A stretch of 64,000 nt of DNA from Candidatus Accumulibacter similis (GCA_013347225.1 CP054595.1:62001-126000), one strand, 5' to 3'. Positions 20,122-28,998 are shown, counted from the stretch's first letter. Notes: generated by a model not told the origin, from the sequence alone. Numbers and translations are program-made.

Positions 20122-21297
20122 CTAGGTTGAGGCTAGGAAGTCGCGGATGAGTTTCGCCAGGCGTGATGTCAGTTCACGTCCTTCATCGGCGGAAAAGGTC
20201 AGCGGCGGCAGCAGACGAACGACCGTCTCAGCCGTCACGTTGATCAGCAAGCCCGCCTGCAGCGCCAACATCACCAGCTCGCTGCACGGGCGGTCGAGCT
20301 CGATGCCGATCATCAGGCCCTGGCCACGAATCTCCACCACGCCACGGCAATCCAGCAGCGCCTGCTGCAGTCCGTCCCGGATCAGCCGGCCGACAAGCAG
20401 CGCCTGATCGATCAGCCCTTCCTTCTCGATCACTTCGATGGTGGTCAGTGCCGCCGTCGATGCCAGCTGATTGCCGCCGAAGGTCGATCCATGCTTGCCC
20501 GGCTGAAACAGGCCCGTCGCCAAGCCGGCGGCAAGACAGGCGCCGATGGGCACGCCGCCGCCCAGCCCCTTGGCCATGGTCACCACGTCCGGCCGCACTC
20601 CCGCATGCTGGAAGGCAAACCACGTCCCGGTCCGGCCCATTCCGCACTGAACCTCATCGCAGATCAGCAACCAGGCACGATCGTCGCACAGCGCCCGCAG
20701 ACCGCGCTGGAACTCGATATCGGCCGCGTTGATGCCACCTTCGCCCTGGACGATCTCGAGCATCACCGCGACGACGTTCTGGTTCGCGCGAGCCAGCGCT
20801 CTGATCGCATCGAGGTCATTGTAGCGGACACGCAGGAAGCCTGCGACGAGCGGCTCGAAGCCGGCCTGCGCCTTGCGGTTGCCGGTCGCCGAGAGGGTCG
20901 CCATGGTACGGCCATGAAAGGCTCTCTCCATGACGATCGTCACCGGGCCATCAACCCCTTGCCGGTGGCCATGCAGGCGCGCCAGCTTGATCGCCGCCTC
21001 ATTGGCTTCACAACCAGAATTGCAGAGGAAGACTTCGTCCATCCCGGAGAGTGCCGCCAGCTTGTCGGCCAACCGCTCCTGTTCCGGAATCCGGTAGAGA
21101 TTGGACGCGTGCAGCAGACGCGCGGCTTGGCTGGCGATCGCCTCGACCAGCGCCGGGTGGCGGTGTCCCAGCGTACTTACGGCTATCCCCGACAACGCAT
21201 CAAGGTAGACCTTGCCCTCGGTGTCGGTCAGCCAGCTACCTTCGCCGTGACTGAAGGCGACCGGCAAACGACTGTAGGTATTCATCAGGTGGGACAT
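20122..21297 (-). CDS. argD: Acetylornithine aminotransferase (class III)
   Basis: A 391-residue class-III PLP aminotransferase. It has the PLP phosphate-binding NSGCEANEAAIKLAR (about residues 93-107), the Asp region LICDEVQCGMGRTG (about 213-226) and the Schiff-base lysine in VTMAKGLGGGVPIG (about 240-253). It converts N-acetylglutamate semialdehyde to N-acetylornithine and often doubles as succinyldiaminopimelate aminotransferase. It is first of the arg genes, 9 bases before argF. A terminator-like hairpin lies 37-54 bases upstream of its start. Confidence 0.95.
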   Translation of the reverse strand: MSHLMNTYSRLPVAFSHGEGSWLTDTEGKVYLDALSGIAVSTLGHRHPALVEAIASQAARLLHASNLYRIPEQERLADKLAALSGMDEVFLCNSGCEANEAAIKLARLHGHRQGVDGPVTIVMERAFHGRTMATLSATGNRKAQAGFEPLVAGFLRVRYNDLDAIRALARANQNVVAVMLEIVQGEGGINAADIEFQRGLRALCDDRAWLLICDEVQCGMGRTGTWFAFQHAGVRPDVVTMAKGLGGGVPIGACLAAGLATGLFQPGKHGSTFGGNQLASTAALTTIEVIEKEGLIDQALLVGRLIRDGLQQALLDCRGVVEIRGQGLMIGIELDRPCSELVMLALQAGLLINVTAETVVRLLPPLTFSADEGRELTSRLAKLIRDFLAST

Positions 21298-21333
21298 CGA
21301 GCACTACCCATTGCGCAGGCATTGAAACTGAAA

Positions 21334-21351
21334 CGGCGGCTCGCGCCGCCG
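21334..21351 (-). terminator. Hairpin between the zinc-ribbon gene and argD
   Basis: On the minus strand a 7-bp GC-only stem CGGCGGC/GCCGCCG with a GCGA tetraloop is followed by TTTCAGTTTC. It probably ends transcripts from the 21485-22231 gene and may limit read-through into argD. The T-run is imperfect. Confidence 0.55.
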
Positions 21352-21484
21352 GACAGATGCATTCTCATCGCGAACCGGGCACTGTTCCCCACGGACGCTT
21401 GGCCGCGGTACGCAGGAACCCGCATACAAGCACAGGATTCTAAGCGATAACGCACGCAAAGTGTAGCGAGCGCAAGGAAAAAAG

Positions 21485-22231
21485 CTACCTGCGGATGAGA
21501 TTCCAGATCGTTTCGATGCCACCGAGAACGAGATCGGAGAGATCCGCCTCCAGGAGATCACTTCGCCCCGGCCGGGACCGCAGCGACTTCTGGCGCTCGT
21601 TGGCGATCAGCGCATCGGCGACGGCGTGCGGATTCACGGTTTCCTGGCGGCGGGCCTTGTTGCCGAAGTCGTCAAGGGCGGTGCGTACGGCATCTGGATC
21701 GAGAATGACGATCGGCGAGCGGCAGTGGTTGCAGACGGGATCGCGAGTGATGTCCACCGGGGCACCGCAGCTGGAACAGCGGATCGTACGGACCTTGCGT
21801 GCCAGATCGGCAACCTCGGAACCGTTGAGCTGGCGGACGAAACCCTTCTCGATCATGAATGCCGCGAACGCGCTGTAGCGACCGTGCCGCTGTGGACAAC
21901 GGTTGTACGCGAAACGACCGGTACGCGTACTGTCGAGGCAGCTCAACAGCAAATCCCGACATCGGGGACAGCGCAGGACCGCCGGCCACGGCTGGCGCTG
22001 GTCCGCCTGGTGCTCGTGCAGCAGGCAAAACAGGTCGAGCACTCCGGCCGCCGCCAGTTGCGCGCTCTCGTGCTCGTCGAACCAGATGCCTTGGCAGGCG
22101 AAGCAGATGTCCAGCGAGATCTCGCCACCGAGGTGGCGCTTGAAATGATGCACCGCCATCGCCGCCCGGCAGCTGGGGCACGTGCCACCTCGCCGGAAGC
22201 GGGCGGGCGATGGCTTGGCGTGATCGTTCAT
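21485..22231 (-). CDS. Zinc-ribbon (zf-TFIIB-like) protein, function unknown
   Basis: A 248-residue protein from the ATG 22231, with five CxxC knuckles: CPSC near residue 18, CFAC near 44, CPRC near 89, CSSC near 153 and CNHC near 169. The second is followed by GIWFDEHE, the hallmark of zf-TFIIB zinc-ribbon proteins. The C-terminal 70 residues are charged and end in a hydrophobic helix (LVLGGIETIWNLIRR). No enzymatic motif is seen. A sigma70-like promoter lies just upstream at 22316-22344. It is separated from argD by a hairpin. Confidence 0.75.
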   Translation of the reverse strand: MNDHAKPSPARFRRGGTCPSCRAAMAVHHFKRHLGGEISLDICFACQGIWFDEHESAQLAAAGVLDLFCLLHEHQADQRQPWPAVLRCPRCRDLLLSCLDSTRTGRFAYNRCPQRHGRYSAFAAFMIEKGFVRQLNGSEVADLARKVRTIRCSSCGAPVDITRDPVCNHCRSPIVILDPDAVRTALDDFGNKARRQETVNPHAVADALIANERQKSLRSRPGRSDLLEADLSDLVLGGIETIWNLIRR

Positions 22232-22315
22232 GGCAACGTTGGAACTGATGACAGCAGGCGGTGACCCTGGCGTGGTCTCGACTGCGCGGCAAGCAGCCAA
22301 GCGGACCGATGCCGC

Positions 22316-22344
22316 AGTATAGCTGCAGCAGGGTGGCCGGCGAA
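22316..22344 (-). promoter_or_regulatory. Predicted promoter of the zinc-ribbon gene (and possibly arg genes)
   Basis: Minus strand: minus-35 TTCGCC (22344-22339), 17-base spacer, minus-10 TATACT (22321-22316). It lies in the gap between the PIG-L gene and the zinc-ribbon gene, with a start near 22308, about 77 bases before the ATG. The minus-10 is good, the minus-35 poor. Confidence 0.45.
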
Positions 22345-22354
22345 AGATCGCAAA

Positions 22355-23755
22355 TCAGCGACGCAGGTGACGAACCCAGAACAGTTCATGGCGTCGCACC
22401 GCCTTGCGGAAGAACTCGTCGTCGCCAGTTGCGGGCCAGCGGCGAGCAACAAGCGCCCGCTGAATATACCGCCGCAACCTCTCCTTGCAGCGCAAGCTAC
22501 CCTGCAGATCATGCTGCATCGCAAGCGCCATGGCCTTGTCGAGTTGCGCCGCGGGGCTCAACAGCGGGCTCCACAGACCATCGATCGGCAACGGCAGCAG
22601 CGCTGGCGGCAAGGCGATGCCATTGCCGGCCGGGCCCATCGGCCAGCGGTCGTTGTCGTGCAGGTGATTGGCGTATAGCAGCGCGACTTCGGGCTGCCAG
22701 GTCGACTGCTGCATGGCCAGTTCGAGCGCCCGCGTGGCAGCGACATGATCGACATGCGGGTCGAGCTGCGGGTGCGGGGTGACGACGACCTGCGGCTGGA
22801 AGTGGTCAAGCAGTGCCGCCAAGTCTGCGACAAGGTTGACGCCGCATGGCAGTCCGTCAGCATCGGCCGGCAGCGGCAGCGGGTTGTGCTGGCGGACTTT
22901 GCGCACATCCGCTTCTCCCGACTCGCGTGAAGGAAAAGGCGACCGGGGGTCGGCCAGCATCGCCGAGAGTTGCATGCAGTGGTAACCGAGCTGCACACAA
23001 CGGGTCTGCGGGACTCCACCCCAGAGGGGCACCGCCATGCTGTCCCAGGCGCGTAGACGTCCCTTGAGACGTGCCGCAGCGGCGGCATCGAGACCCAGGC
23101 GCCGGTAGCTCCCGGCCTCGGTTTCACCCTGGGTCAGCGTGACGATCGAAACCCCGGCTGCTCGCCGGTAGAGGCCGAATGCCGCCAGTTCGGCGTCGTC
23201 CGCATGCGGCGCCACGATCATCAGTCGCTGTTGTGCGTAATCCGGATTGCGCAGGACGTACAGAATCGCGTTCGCAGCCAGGCGGCAATGGCGGCCGCTG
23301 ATGCGAAGTTTACCGGTGGCGAGTGCCGCCTCCTGCCCCGAGAGGTTTACAAGACGCCGACCGCGAACGCCACGCTCGAAATCCTGTCTGTCGCCACCGA
23401 TCAGAACCTGCGGATCGAGCCAGCGGCCAAGCCACGAACTGATCACCTGCAGCTCAAGAAACAGCGTCTCGCCGCTGGCCAGCGGCGAACTCAGCACCAC
23501 CCTTCCATCGCCCAGAGACACCGGCTGCTGCACCGTCCCTCCCGGGAAGCTGTATTGGTAGTCGACGCGTGGGGAATAGAAGAGGTGGTCGGCAAACCAC
23601 GCTTCGTGGGCAATCCAGCCGCACAGCAACAGCAACGCCGCCAACCACCAGGCTACGAAGACCGCGGTTGCCGCCAGAAAGAGGATGCCGGACAGCAACA
23701 GGAATCGCTTGTGCCTGCGATGACGGGACAGCAGACGTTGTTTGCGTGCGCTCAT
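22355..23755 (-). CDS. Membrane-anchored PIG-L family deacetylase
   Basis: A 466-residue protein. Residues 1-17 are strongly basic, and about 18-50 form one or two membrane helices (FLLLSGILFLAATAVF, AALLLLCGWI). A roughly 120-residue beta-rich region of unknown identity follows. The PIG-L/LmbE domain starts near residue 180 with the metal site PHADDAE, and the third ligand region HPQLDPHVDHV is near 324. PIG-L enzymes are zinc-dependent N-deacetylases of N-acetylated sugars or lipids. The anchor places the enzyme at the inner membrane, with sidedness not certain. It follows the Mig-14-like gene by 39 bases on the same strand, so the two are probably cotranscribed. Confidence 0.88.
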   Translation of the reverse strand: MSARKQRLLSRHRRHKRFLLLSGILFLAATAVFVAWWLAALLLLCGWIAHEAWFADHLFYSPRVDYQYSFPGGTVQQPVSLGDGRVVLSSPLASGETLFLELQVISSWLGRWLDPQVLIGGDRQDFERGVRGRRLVNLSGQEAALATGKLRISGRHCRLAANAILYVLRNPDYAQQRLMIVAPHADDAELAAFGLYRRAAGVSIVTLTQGETEAGSYRRLGLDAAAAARLKGRLRAWDSMAVPLWGGVPQTRCVQLGYHCMQLSAMLADPRSPFPSRESGEADVRKVRQHNPLPLPADADGLPCGVNLVADLAALLDHFQPQVVVTPHPQLDPHVDHVAATRALELAMQQSTWQPEVALLYANHLHDNDRWPMGPAGNGIALPPALLPLPIDGLWSPLLSPAAQLDKAMALAMQHDLQGSLRCKERLRRYIQRALVARRWPATGDDEFFRKAVRRHELFWVRHLRR

Positions 23756-23794
23756 GGGGCAATCGACGTCAAAACGCGGCGCACTGAACCAGCC

Positions 23795-24691
23795 TCAGGT
23801 CTGGTACACGGGCACCCGATGGCACCAACGATCCTTGTAGCCACCGTCACTACGACCAAAGGAGTAGCGCAGCGGCTTGCCGGCCGCCAAGGCTTCGGCA
23901 CGCGCCGCCTGCGCATTGACGAAGGTCAGGACACTACCCGGACTGTGATCGCTACTCCGCGGATCGACGCCGCCATTGATGTACTCGAGCGAAATCCATC
24001 TCGGCGCCTCCACGCGGTAGAGGATCTGAATCGCAATGGGCTGCTCTTCGCGCAAGAGGAGCGAACCCGTCATGAACTCGCGCAGCAGACGGAACACCTC
24101 GGCCAAGTGCGCCTCGCCCCGGGCGGCGAAGCCCCAGCGACGGCGGAACAGATCGGCATAGATCGCCGCCTGCTCGGCGGGAGAATACTCCGCAAGCGGG
24201 CGCAACCGGGCCCCGAGCTGCTCGAGGAGACGCAGTTCCCGCCGCTGATTGTAGAGGAACTTCGCCGACCAGTCCGGAAATGGGCGCAGCAAGGCCAGTT
24301 CTTCCGGCTGCGAGCGCAGCGTACTGATCTGGTCACGGTTCAGTTCGGACACGTAGCGCATGCGCAAACGCACCGGCACCCGCGCCTGCTCGGCAATCGG
24401 CAGAATGACCTCCGAATTGCCCAGGTCAAACAGCTCGCGCTGGCCGCGCCTCTTCAGAACTTCCTTCGACAACGCGAGATGGCGCCCCCAGCAGGCGACT
24501 GCCGCCAGCAACTCGCCGCCTGCGAACCAGCCGAGGTAGCGGACCGGGACCTCCGCCAGCGCCGACAGGCGCTCGACGATCACCGGATGCGTCGCGACGC
24601 TGCCGCCGAACAACTGCCAAGCGCGCGCGTAATCGCGCGGGGCGACCGGCGTCCAGCCCTGTTCGCGCCATGAACGCCAACGACTCAGCAT
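23795..24691 (-). CDS. Mig-14-like protein (antimicrobial-peptide resistance family, GNAT-like fold)
   Basis: A 298-residue protein resembling the Mig-14 family. Its N-terminal part GWTPVAPRDYARAWQLFGGS (about residues 12-31), with ATHP following, is the family-like signature. SLEYINGGVDPRSSDHSPGS (near 232-251) and YSFGRSDGGYKDRWCH (near 278-293) come later. Mig-14 of Salmonella and Pseudomonas is an inner-membrane-associated factor for resistance to cationic peptides and polymyxin, and the fold is like FemAB/GNAT acyltransferases. The family call comes from memory of the signature, not from a search. The ATG at 24691 has no clear ribosome site. It is cotranscribed with the PIG-L gene and divergent from the glycosyltransferase. 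Confidence 0.7.
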   Translation of the reverse strand: MLSRWRSWREQGWTPVAPRDYARAWQLFGGSVATHPVIVERLSALAEVPVRYLGWFAGGELLAAVACWGRHLALSKEVLKRRGQRELFDLGNSEVILPIAEQARVPVRLRMRYVSELNRDQISTLRSQPEELALLRPFPDWSAKFLYNQRRELRLLEQLGARLRPLAEYSPAEQAAIYADLFRRRWGFAARGEAHLAEVFRLLREFMTGSLLLREEQPIAIQILYRVEAPRWISLEYINGGVDPRSSDHSPGSVLTFVNAQAARAEALAAGKPLRYSFGRSDGGYKDRWCHRVPVYQT

Positions 24692-25226
24692 GCGCCGCGC
24701 CGCATGACGTCAGCGGGCACAGCGCCGAACGCCTGCGCCCGCGGCAGCCGCTGACGCGTCCTGCCTGCAACCCGTGGCATTTACAGACCACTCCTCGCAA
24801 TCGATGAAGTAGAAGAATGCATCGCTCACCCCTTCCTTGGCGGCTGGCCGCAGCCCAGCCAAACGTGCTGCGGAAGACCGGTTGGAGCCGGATGCTGCGC
24901 CGCAAAACGAATTATTGCATTCCGCCGGGGATCGGGGAAAAATACCATCAGAGTTGATGGCAGGCGCGGAGGGGAACCCCACCGGCGGTCACGGCGACGA
25001 AGCGGCGGCCCGGGTCAGGAAGACCCATCGCTCTGGGCCCCCTGCACCCGTTCACAGGCCGGCCGGGAGAGGTGCATGCCGGACCAGTTCGGCTCCGGCG
25101 GCGCCAGGCGACGGCTATCGCCCGCATCACCGTGGTCACGGCCCAGCACGAGCGACGCGATGCCGGAGGACGGCGACGTCATTTTCATGGAGCGGCCTCC
25201 ACCGGCACGAGGGAACATGGAAGCAA
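24692..25226. other. Long divergent intergenic region of the glycan island
   Basis: About 535 bases between the Mig-14-like gene (-) and the GT2 gene (+). The GT2 frame is open back to 24837, but the extra 130 codons look like random high-GC translation and carry no domain. The AT-richer stretch near 24908-24960 could hold promoters. I could not define a convincing pair of boxes or a known riboswitch. Confidence 0.4.
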
Positions 25227-26132
25227 ATGACTGAAGCAGAACGACCGCTGATCAGCGTCATCGTCCCGGCCTACAACTACGCCCACCTGCTGCCACGAGC
25301 CCTGGAGTCGGTCCTCGCCGAGAGGGCGTCATGGGTGGAACTGATCGTCGTCAATGATGGCTCGACGGACGAGACAGCCCGGCTGCTGGCCGGCTACGCC
25401 GCGCTTCATCCGACGTTGCTGGTACTCGACCAAGCCAACGCCGGCGCTGCTGCAGCGCGGAACCGCGGCCTGCAGCAAGCCCGCGGGCGGTACGCCCTGC
25501 TGCTCGACGCCGATGACGAGTTGCAGCCAGGCGCACTGCAGACGCTGCGCACAATGGTTGCTCGACATCCCGAAGCCGGTACGGTTCTGGGCGCACAGAT
25601 ATCCGTCTATCCGGACGGTCGCGAACGGCTCCGACTGCCGACGACGGTGCGCCCCGCTTCGCCGCGGCAGTTGTGCAAGCGCTACCTGCTGCAGAAGCGC
25701 ATCGCCATCTCACATGGCTGCTCGCTGTTTCGACGTGACCTCTTGCTGCAGCGACCCTATCCCGAAAACTTGCGAGGAGGCGAAGACATCCCGGTCTTTG
25801 TCCACATGCTGCTCAGCGCGCCGGTAGTGACGACCAATGCCGTGCTGGCGCGAATCCACAAACACCGCGACAGCCTACGCCATGATCGGCACGAAGAGGA
25901 AGAGCGAGCCGGGACGATGATTGACGAAGTGTTCGCCGGCTTGCCGGCCGAGTGCCAACCCCTGCGCAGACGCTACGCCTCGCAGCGCTACCTCTCGCTC
26001 TTCCGCACCGCCTTGCAGGCTGGAGACCGGCCTGCGGCCAGGCACTTCTATGGGACAGCCTGGCACCTTGACGGCCGGCAGGCCTTGCGCTGGAGCTACC
26101 TGCGCAAGGCAATTCGCCTTTTCTTCGCGTGA
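25227..26132 (+). CDS. GT2-family glycosyltransferase
   Basis: A 301-residue GT-A fold glycosyltransferase, starting MTEAERPLISVIVPAYNYAH. The nucleotide-sugar binding strand is VIVPAYN, followed by LIVVNDGSTDET (about residues 37-48). The metal-binding DxD is in LLLDADDELQPG (about 91-102), and an acceptor-side region LRGGEDIPVFVHML contains the ED catalytic pair. No membrane helix is evident. The open frame starts earlier at 24837, but this ATG starts exactly at the domain boundary and is preceded by GGAAG. Its stop overlaps the start of the next gene (GTGATG), so the two are coupled. Donor and acceptor sugars are unknown. Confidence 0.92.
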   Translation: MTEAERPLISVIVPAYNYAHLLPRALESVLAERASWVELIVVNDGSTDETARLLAGYAALHPTLLVLDQANAGAAAARNRGLQQARGRYALLLDADDELQPGALQTLRTMVARHPEAGTVLGAQISVYPDGRERLRLPTTVRPASPRQLCKRYLLQKRIAISHGCSLFRRDLLLQRPYPENLRGGEDIPVFVHMLLSAPVVTTNAVLARIHKHRDSLRHDRHEEEERAGTMIDEVFAGLPAECQPLRRRYASQRYLSLFRTALQAGDRPAARHFYGTAWHLDGRQALRWSYLRKAIRLFFA

Positions 26133-27616
26133 TGGTTCGTCCTGCCACCCTCGCCAGAGCCTTCTCGCGGCATGCTTGCGGCATTGGGGAAGATGTCGGT
26201 CCGGTTCTCGTCGCGCTTCTGGGCAGCGTGCTGCTTTCACTGCTGGCGATCTCGCAGGTGACCATGGTCGGCAGGGATGCCGCGCTCTACCTCGATCTCG
26301 CCCGGCAGGCAGGCGAGCACGGGCCGACGGCCGTTTTCCGAAGCTATGACTGGCCCTGGTTCTCGTTGCTGCTGGCGGCAACCCGAATGTTCTTCGGGCT
26401 GCCGCTGGAGGCGGCAGCCTACCTTTGGTGCACGGTCTTCATGGCTGGCACCAGTGCCCTGATCGTTCTGGTGACGCTTCGTTTCTCGCCCGGTTGCGGC
26501 TACTGGGCTTCATTGGTGGCGCTGTCGCTGCCGGCATTCAATCAGTTCCGCGGCGACATCATCAGGGAACACGGTTCCTGGTTCTTTTGCATCCTGGCCC
26601 TCCATCTGGGGCTGCAGTGGTTCGAGCGTGGCGGCTGGTGGCGCGCGGCTGCCATACAGACGGCAATTGCACTCGGCTCCCTCTTCCGGCTCGAGGCGGC
26701 GATTCTGGTGCCGGCGCTTGCTGCGAGTCTTCTCGGTGAGCTGAATACACGGCAAGGCTGGAAGAGAATGCTTCAACTCAATGCACTGCCGCTGGCTGGA
26801 GCAGTTGCAGCGGGGCTGGCGCTGCTTTCCGGAGGCGGAACCTCACAGCCACGAGTCGCCGGTTTCGTTGCGCTGCTTGATCCGCAGGCGCTCCTTCTGA
26901 GCCTTGATACCATGGCGAGCCAGTTCGCGGACACCATTCTCGAGTACCACGCCAAGGAGGACGCGCGGCAGATTCTCCTGTTTGGCCTGCTGCTCACGCT
27001 CCTGATGAAGTTCTGCGCGCTCAACGGGCCTCTCTGCCTGCCTTTTCTCTACCGGGCGAACTGGCTGGCCGTGGGCGAGTACTGGCACCGGCTACGCCCG
27101 CTCGCATGGACCTGGATCCTTTACCTGTGCGTACTGTTCGTCTTCTTCATCAAGTTTCGCTTCATCAACTCACGCTACACGAGTTTCCTCAACCTGCTGG
27201 TCGTGCCACTACTCACCATGGCTCTCATCCTGTTCTGCCGGAGCCATGCGCGCTGGTCGCGCGTCGTGGTGCTCGTGCTCCTTCTACTGATGCTGGCAAA
27301 CGTCGTTTCGCGCGGCCCCGGAAAGACCCATTACCTCGAAGCCGCGGCCTGGATGGCCGAGAATACGCGAGCCGAGGAAGCCGTGTATTACGAAGACGCG
27401 CGCATCGCCTATTACGCTGGTCGCGGCTACCCGAGGACGGACGTGACCGCACAACAGGTGATGTCTGCCAATCACGCGCCGGGATTCCGATACTATGTGT
27501 TCACCCACCAGCCGGATGACGACACGCTGCAGCCCTGGCTTGCGAAGCAGCGAAAGCAGCTTGTCAGGCGCTTCACGAATCGAAAGGGCGGAACGGTCCT
27601 GATCATTGGTGATTGA
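26129..27616 (+). CDS. Polytopic membrane protein, GT-C (ArnT/PMT-like) glycosyltransferase candidate
   Basis: A 495-residue protein with about ten hydrophobic segments between residues 25 and 400. After the first helix comes a periplasmic loop MVGRDAALYLDLARQ. The acidic residue in such a first loop (here GRDAALY) is the typical catalytic base position in GT-C enzymes like ArnT, which use undecaprenyl-phosphate sugars. A short soluble C-terminal domain (about 410-495) ends HQPDDDTLQPW...VLIIGD. It overlaps the GT2 gene by 4 bases; GTG 26129 or ATG 26132 may start it. The two may form a two-step sugar transfer to lipid or protein, which is inference. Confidence 0.7.
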   Translation: MMVRPATLARAFSRHACGIGEDVGPVLVALLGSVLLSLLAISQVTMVGRDAALYLDLARQAGEHGPTAVFRSYDWPWFSLLLAATRMFFGLPLEAAAYLWCTVFMAGTSALIVLVTLRFSPGCGYWASLVALSLPAFNQFRGDIIREHGSWFFCILALHLGLQWFERGGWWRAAAIQTAIALGSLFRLEAAILVPALAASLLGELNTRQGWKRMLQLNALPLAGAVAAGLALLSGGGTSQPRVAGFVALLDPQALLLSLDTMASQFADTILEYHAKEDARQILLFGLLLTLLMKFCALNGPLCLPFLYRANWLAVGEYWHRLRPLAWTWILYLCVLFVFFIKFRFINSRYTSFLNLLVVPLLTMALILFCRSHARWSRVVVLVLLLLMLANVVSRGPGKTHYLEAAAWMAENTRAEEAVYYEDARIAYYAGRGYPRTDVTAQQVMSANHAPGFRYYVFTHQPDDDTLQPWLAKQRKQLVRRFTNRKGGTVLIIGD

Positions 27617-27937
27617 GGGACAAGCCACCGCAAGTCCCACGAGGCTACCGCAGTCGCTCACCGGGGAATTTGCGGCGCCGTTCGAGGACGGCGAACTGCT
27701 GCGGAAAGCAGCCCCGGTTGACTGCTGCAGCGCGGCTCGAGGATACTCGTGGAAACGACATGGGCCGCACTTCCTGCCGCCGCGCAGACATTCACGAAAC
27801 CACCAACCGGAAGGACGCGTCGCTGGCAGCAACGGCTGCCTCCGCGGGCGCTGACAGTTCGAATTGCTGATCGCGCCGGCGTACTCCACGACCTATGTTC
27901 ATCTCGCTGCCCCAAGGCAACAGGACCCTCACAAGAC
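27617..27937. other. Intergenic region, no gene recognised
   Basis: About 321 bases between the GT-C-like gene and the methyltransferase gene. The methyltransferase frame is open back to 27749, but the first 63 codons do not look like the family. I see no strong promoter or terminator. Confidence 0.4.
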
Positions 27938-28783
27938 ATGTCTGAACACGTTCCGCTCAACCAACGACTGTTCGATCTGCCGCTGCTGCACAGCCTGGGC
28001 AGGTCGATCCACACCCGACGTCTTGCGCGGGAGCCACGGGGACAGTCGACGGCCACCCGCTTCTTCCGGAACCTCCGGCAACTTGACGCGCTGCAGGGGC
28101 CGTTGCGACCGCTCATTGATGGCGGCGATCCGATCCGGATCCTGGTAGCCGGTTGCAGCTTCGGCTGCGAGGCCTACTCGCTTGCCGCTTACCTCGCAGT
28201 AGAATTCCCCGCTCTCGACTGGACCATTGATGCCTTTGACATTGCGCCGGACGCCGTAGCCGTTGCCCAGCGGGCGGTATATGGCAGCAAGTACGGACTC
28301 GCCGATCCGCTGCATGGCGAGGCCCGACGCTACGCTTCGCGCTTGCTTGAGCCGTCTGGTGACGCCTGGGCGATTGCCCCGGACATCCGGCAGCGGGTTC
28401 GAATCTCGCACGGCGACCTGCTCGCGAGTGATTTCTCGACCACTGCCCGCTACGACGTGGTGTTTGCCCAGAACTTTCTGCTGCACATGGACGATGCGAC
28501 CGCCGCGATAGCCTTCGCGCGCGTCGTTGGCGCCAGCCGGCCGGGCGGCGCGCTCTTCGTCGCTGGGATGAACCTTGACAGCAAGCTCGCTCTGGTCCGA
28601 AGTCACCGACTGATCGCTGTCGACTGGGAAATCGAAGCGATCCACAACAGTGACCAGATGCGTCGGTCGGCTTGGCCCTGGGGATACTGGACGCTCGAGC
28701 CGATTGACGCATCAAGGCCCGATTTCGTCATGCGCTACAGCACCATCTTCCGCACGCCCGGCAAGCTGGCGGCCAAGGGCTGA
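27938..28783 (+). CDS. CheR-type SAM-dependent methyltransferase domain protein
   Basis: A 281-residue protein whose central part is a class-I methyltransferase of the CheR type. The SAM-binding motif RILVAGCSFGCEAYSLAAYL (about residues 68-87) matches the CheR pattern of a GCSxGxExYS loop, and FDIAPDAVAVAQRAVYG gives the acidic residue at the end of strand 2. VVFAQNFLLHMD is motif IV. The normal CheR N-terminal helical domain is replaced by a short different N-terminus, and no receptor-pentapeptide-binding beta-subdomain is evident. It may therefore methylate a small molecule or glycan rather than chemoreceptors. It closes the glycan-like island. Confidence 0.8.
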   Translation: MSEHVPLNQRLFDLPLLHSLGRSIHTRRLAREPRGQSTATRFFRNLRQLDALQGPLRPLIDGGDPIRILVAGCSFGCEAYSLAAYLAVEFPALDWTIDAFDIAPDAVAVAQRAVYGSKYGLADPLHGEARRYASRLLEPSGDAWAIAPDIRQRVRISHGDLLASDFSTTARYDVVFAQNFLLHMDDATAAIAFARVVGASRPGGALFVAGMNLDSKLALVRSHRLIAVDWEIEAIHNSDQMRRSAWPWGYWTLEPIDASRPDFVMRYSTIFRTPGKLAAKG

Positions 28784-28906
28784 TAATTCGATTTCCCATT
28801 GCGGGCGCCGACGATGCCACATCGTGGCCGATGTCACCCTTCGACGGACCGCCGGCCCTGCAGCCTCCGCTTCCACCAGCAGTGGGGCACCTGCCTGCGC
28901 CCGGTC

Positions 28907-28915
28907 TGCTATAGT
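28907..28915 (+). promoter_or_regulatory. Extended minus-10 promoter candidate for prfC
   Basis: TGC followed by TATAGT (28910-28915) forms an extended minus-10 element. No good minus-35 is present, as is usual for this promoter type. A start near 28922 would give a leader of about 77 bases before prfC. Confidence 0.45.
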
Positions 28916-28998
28916 TCGGCCTGCGCGCCGGCAGCGGCACCCGGCTCCGAGGATGCTCGGCCGTCGGTCGCGCCCAGTTGCTGCATGAAAGTTCCCCG

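Noticed and set aside
24950..25030. Cobalamin or cyclic-di-GMP riboswitch-like GC stretch
   Set aside because: Only loose similarity of short words; I could not fit a full consensus fold.
24837..25226. N-terminal extension of the GT2 gene
   Set aside because: The 130 extra residues are Arg/Pro/Ala-rich, without domain or ribosome site; the glycosyltransferase domain starts at the ATG 25227.
27749..27937. N-terminal extension of the CheR-like gene
   Set aside because: The 63 extra residues resemble random high-GC translation; ATG 27938 gives a sensible start.
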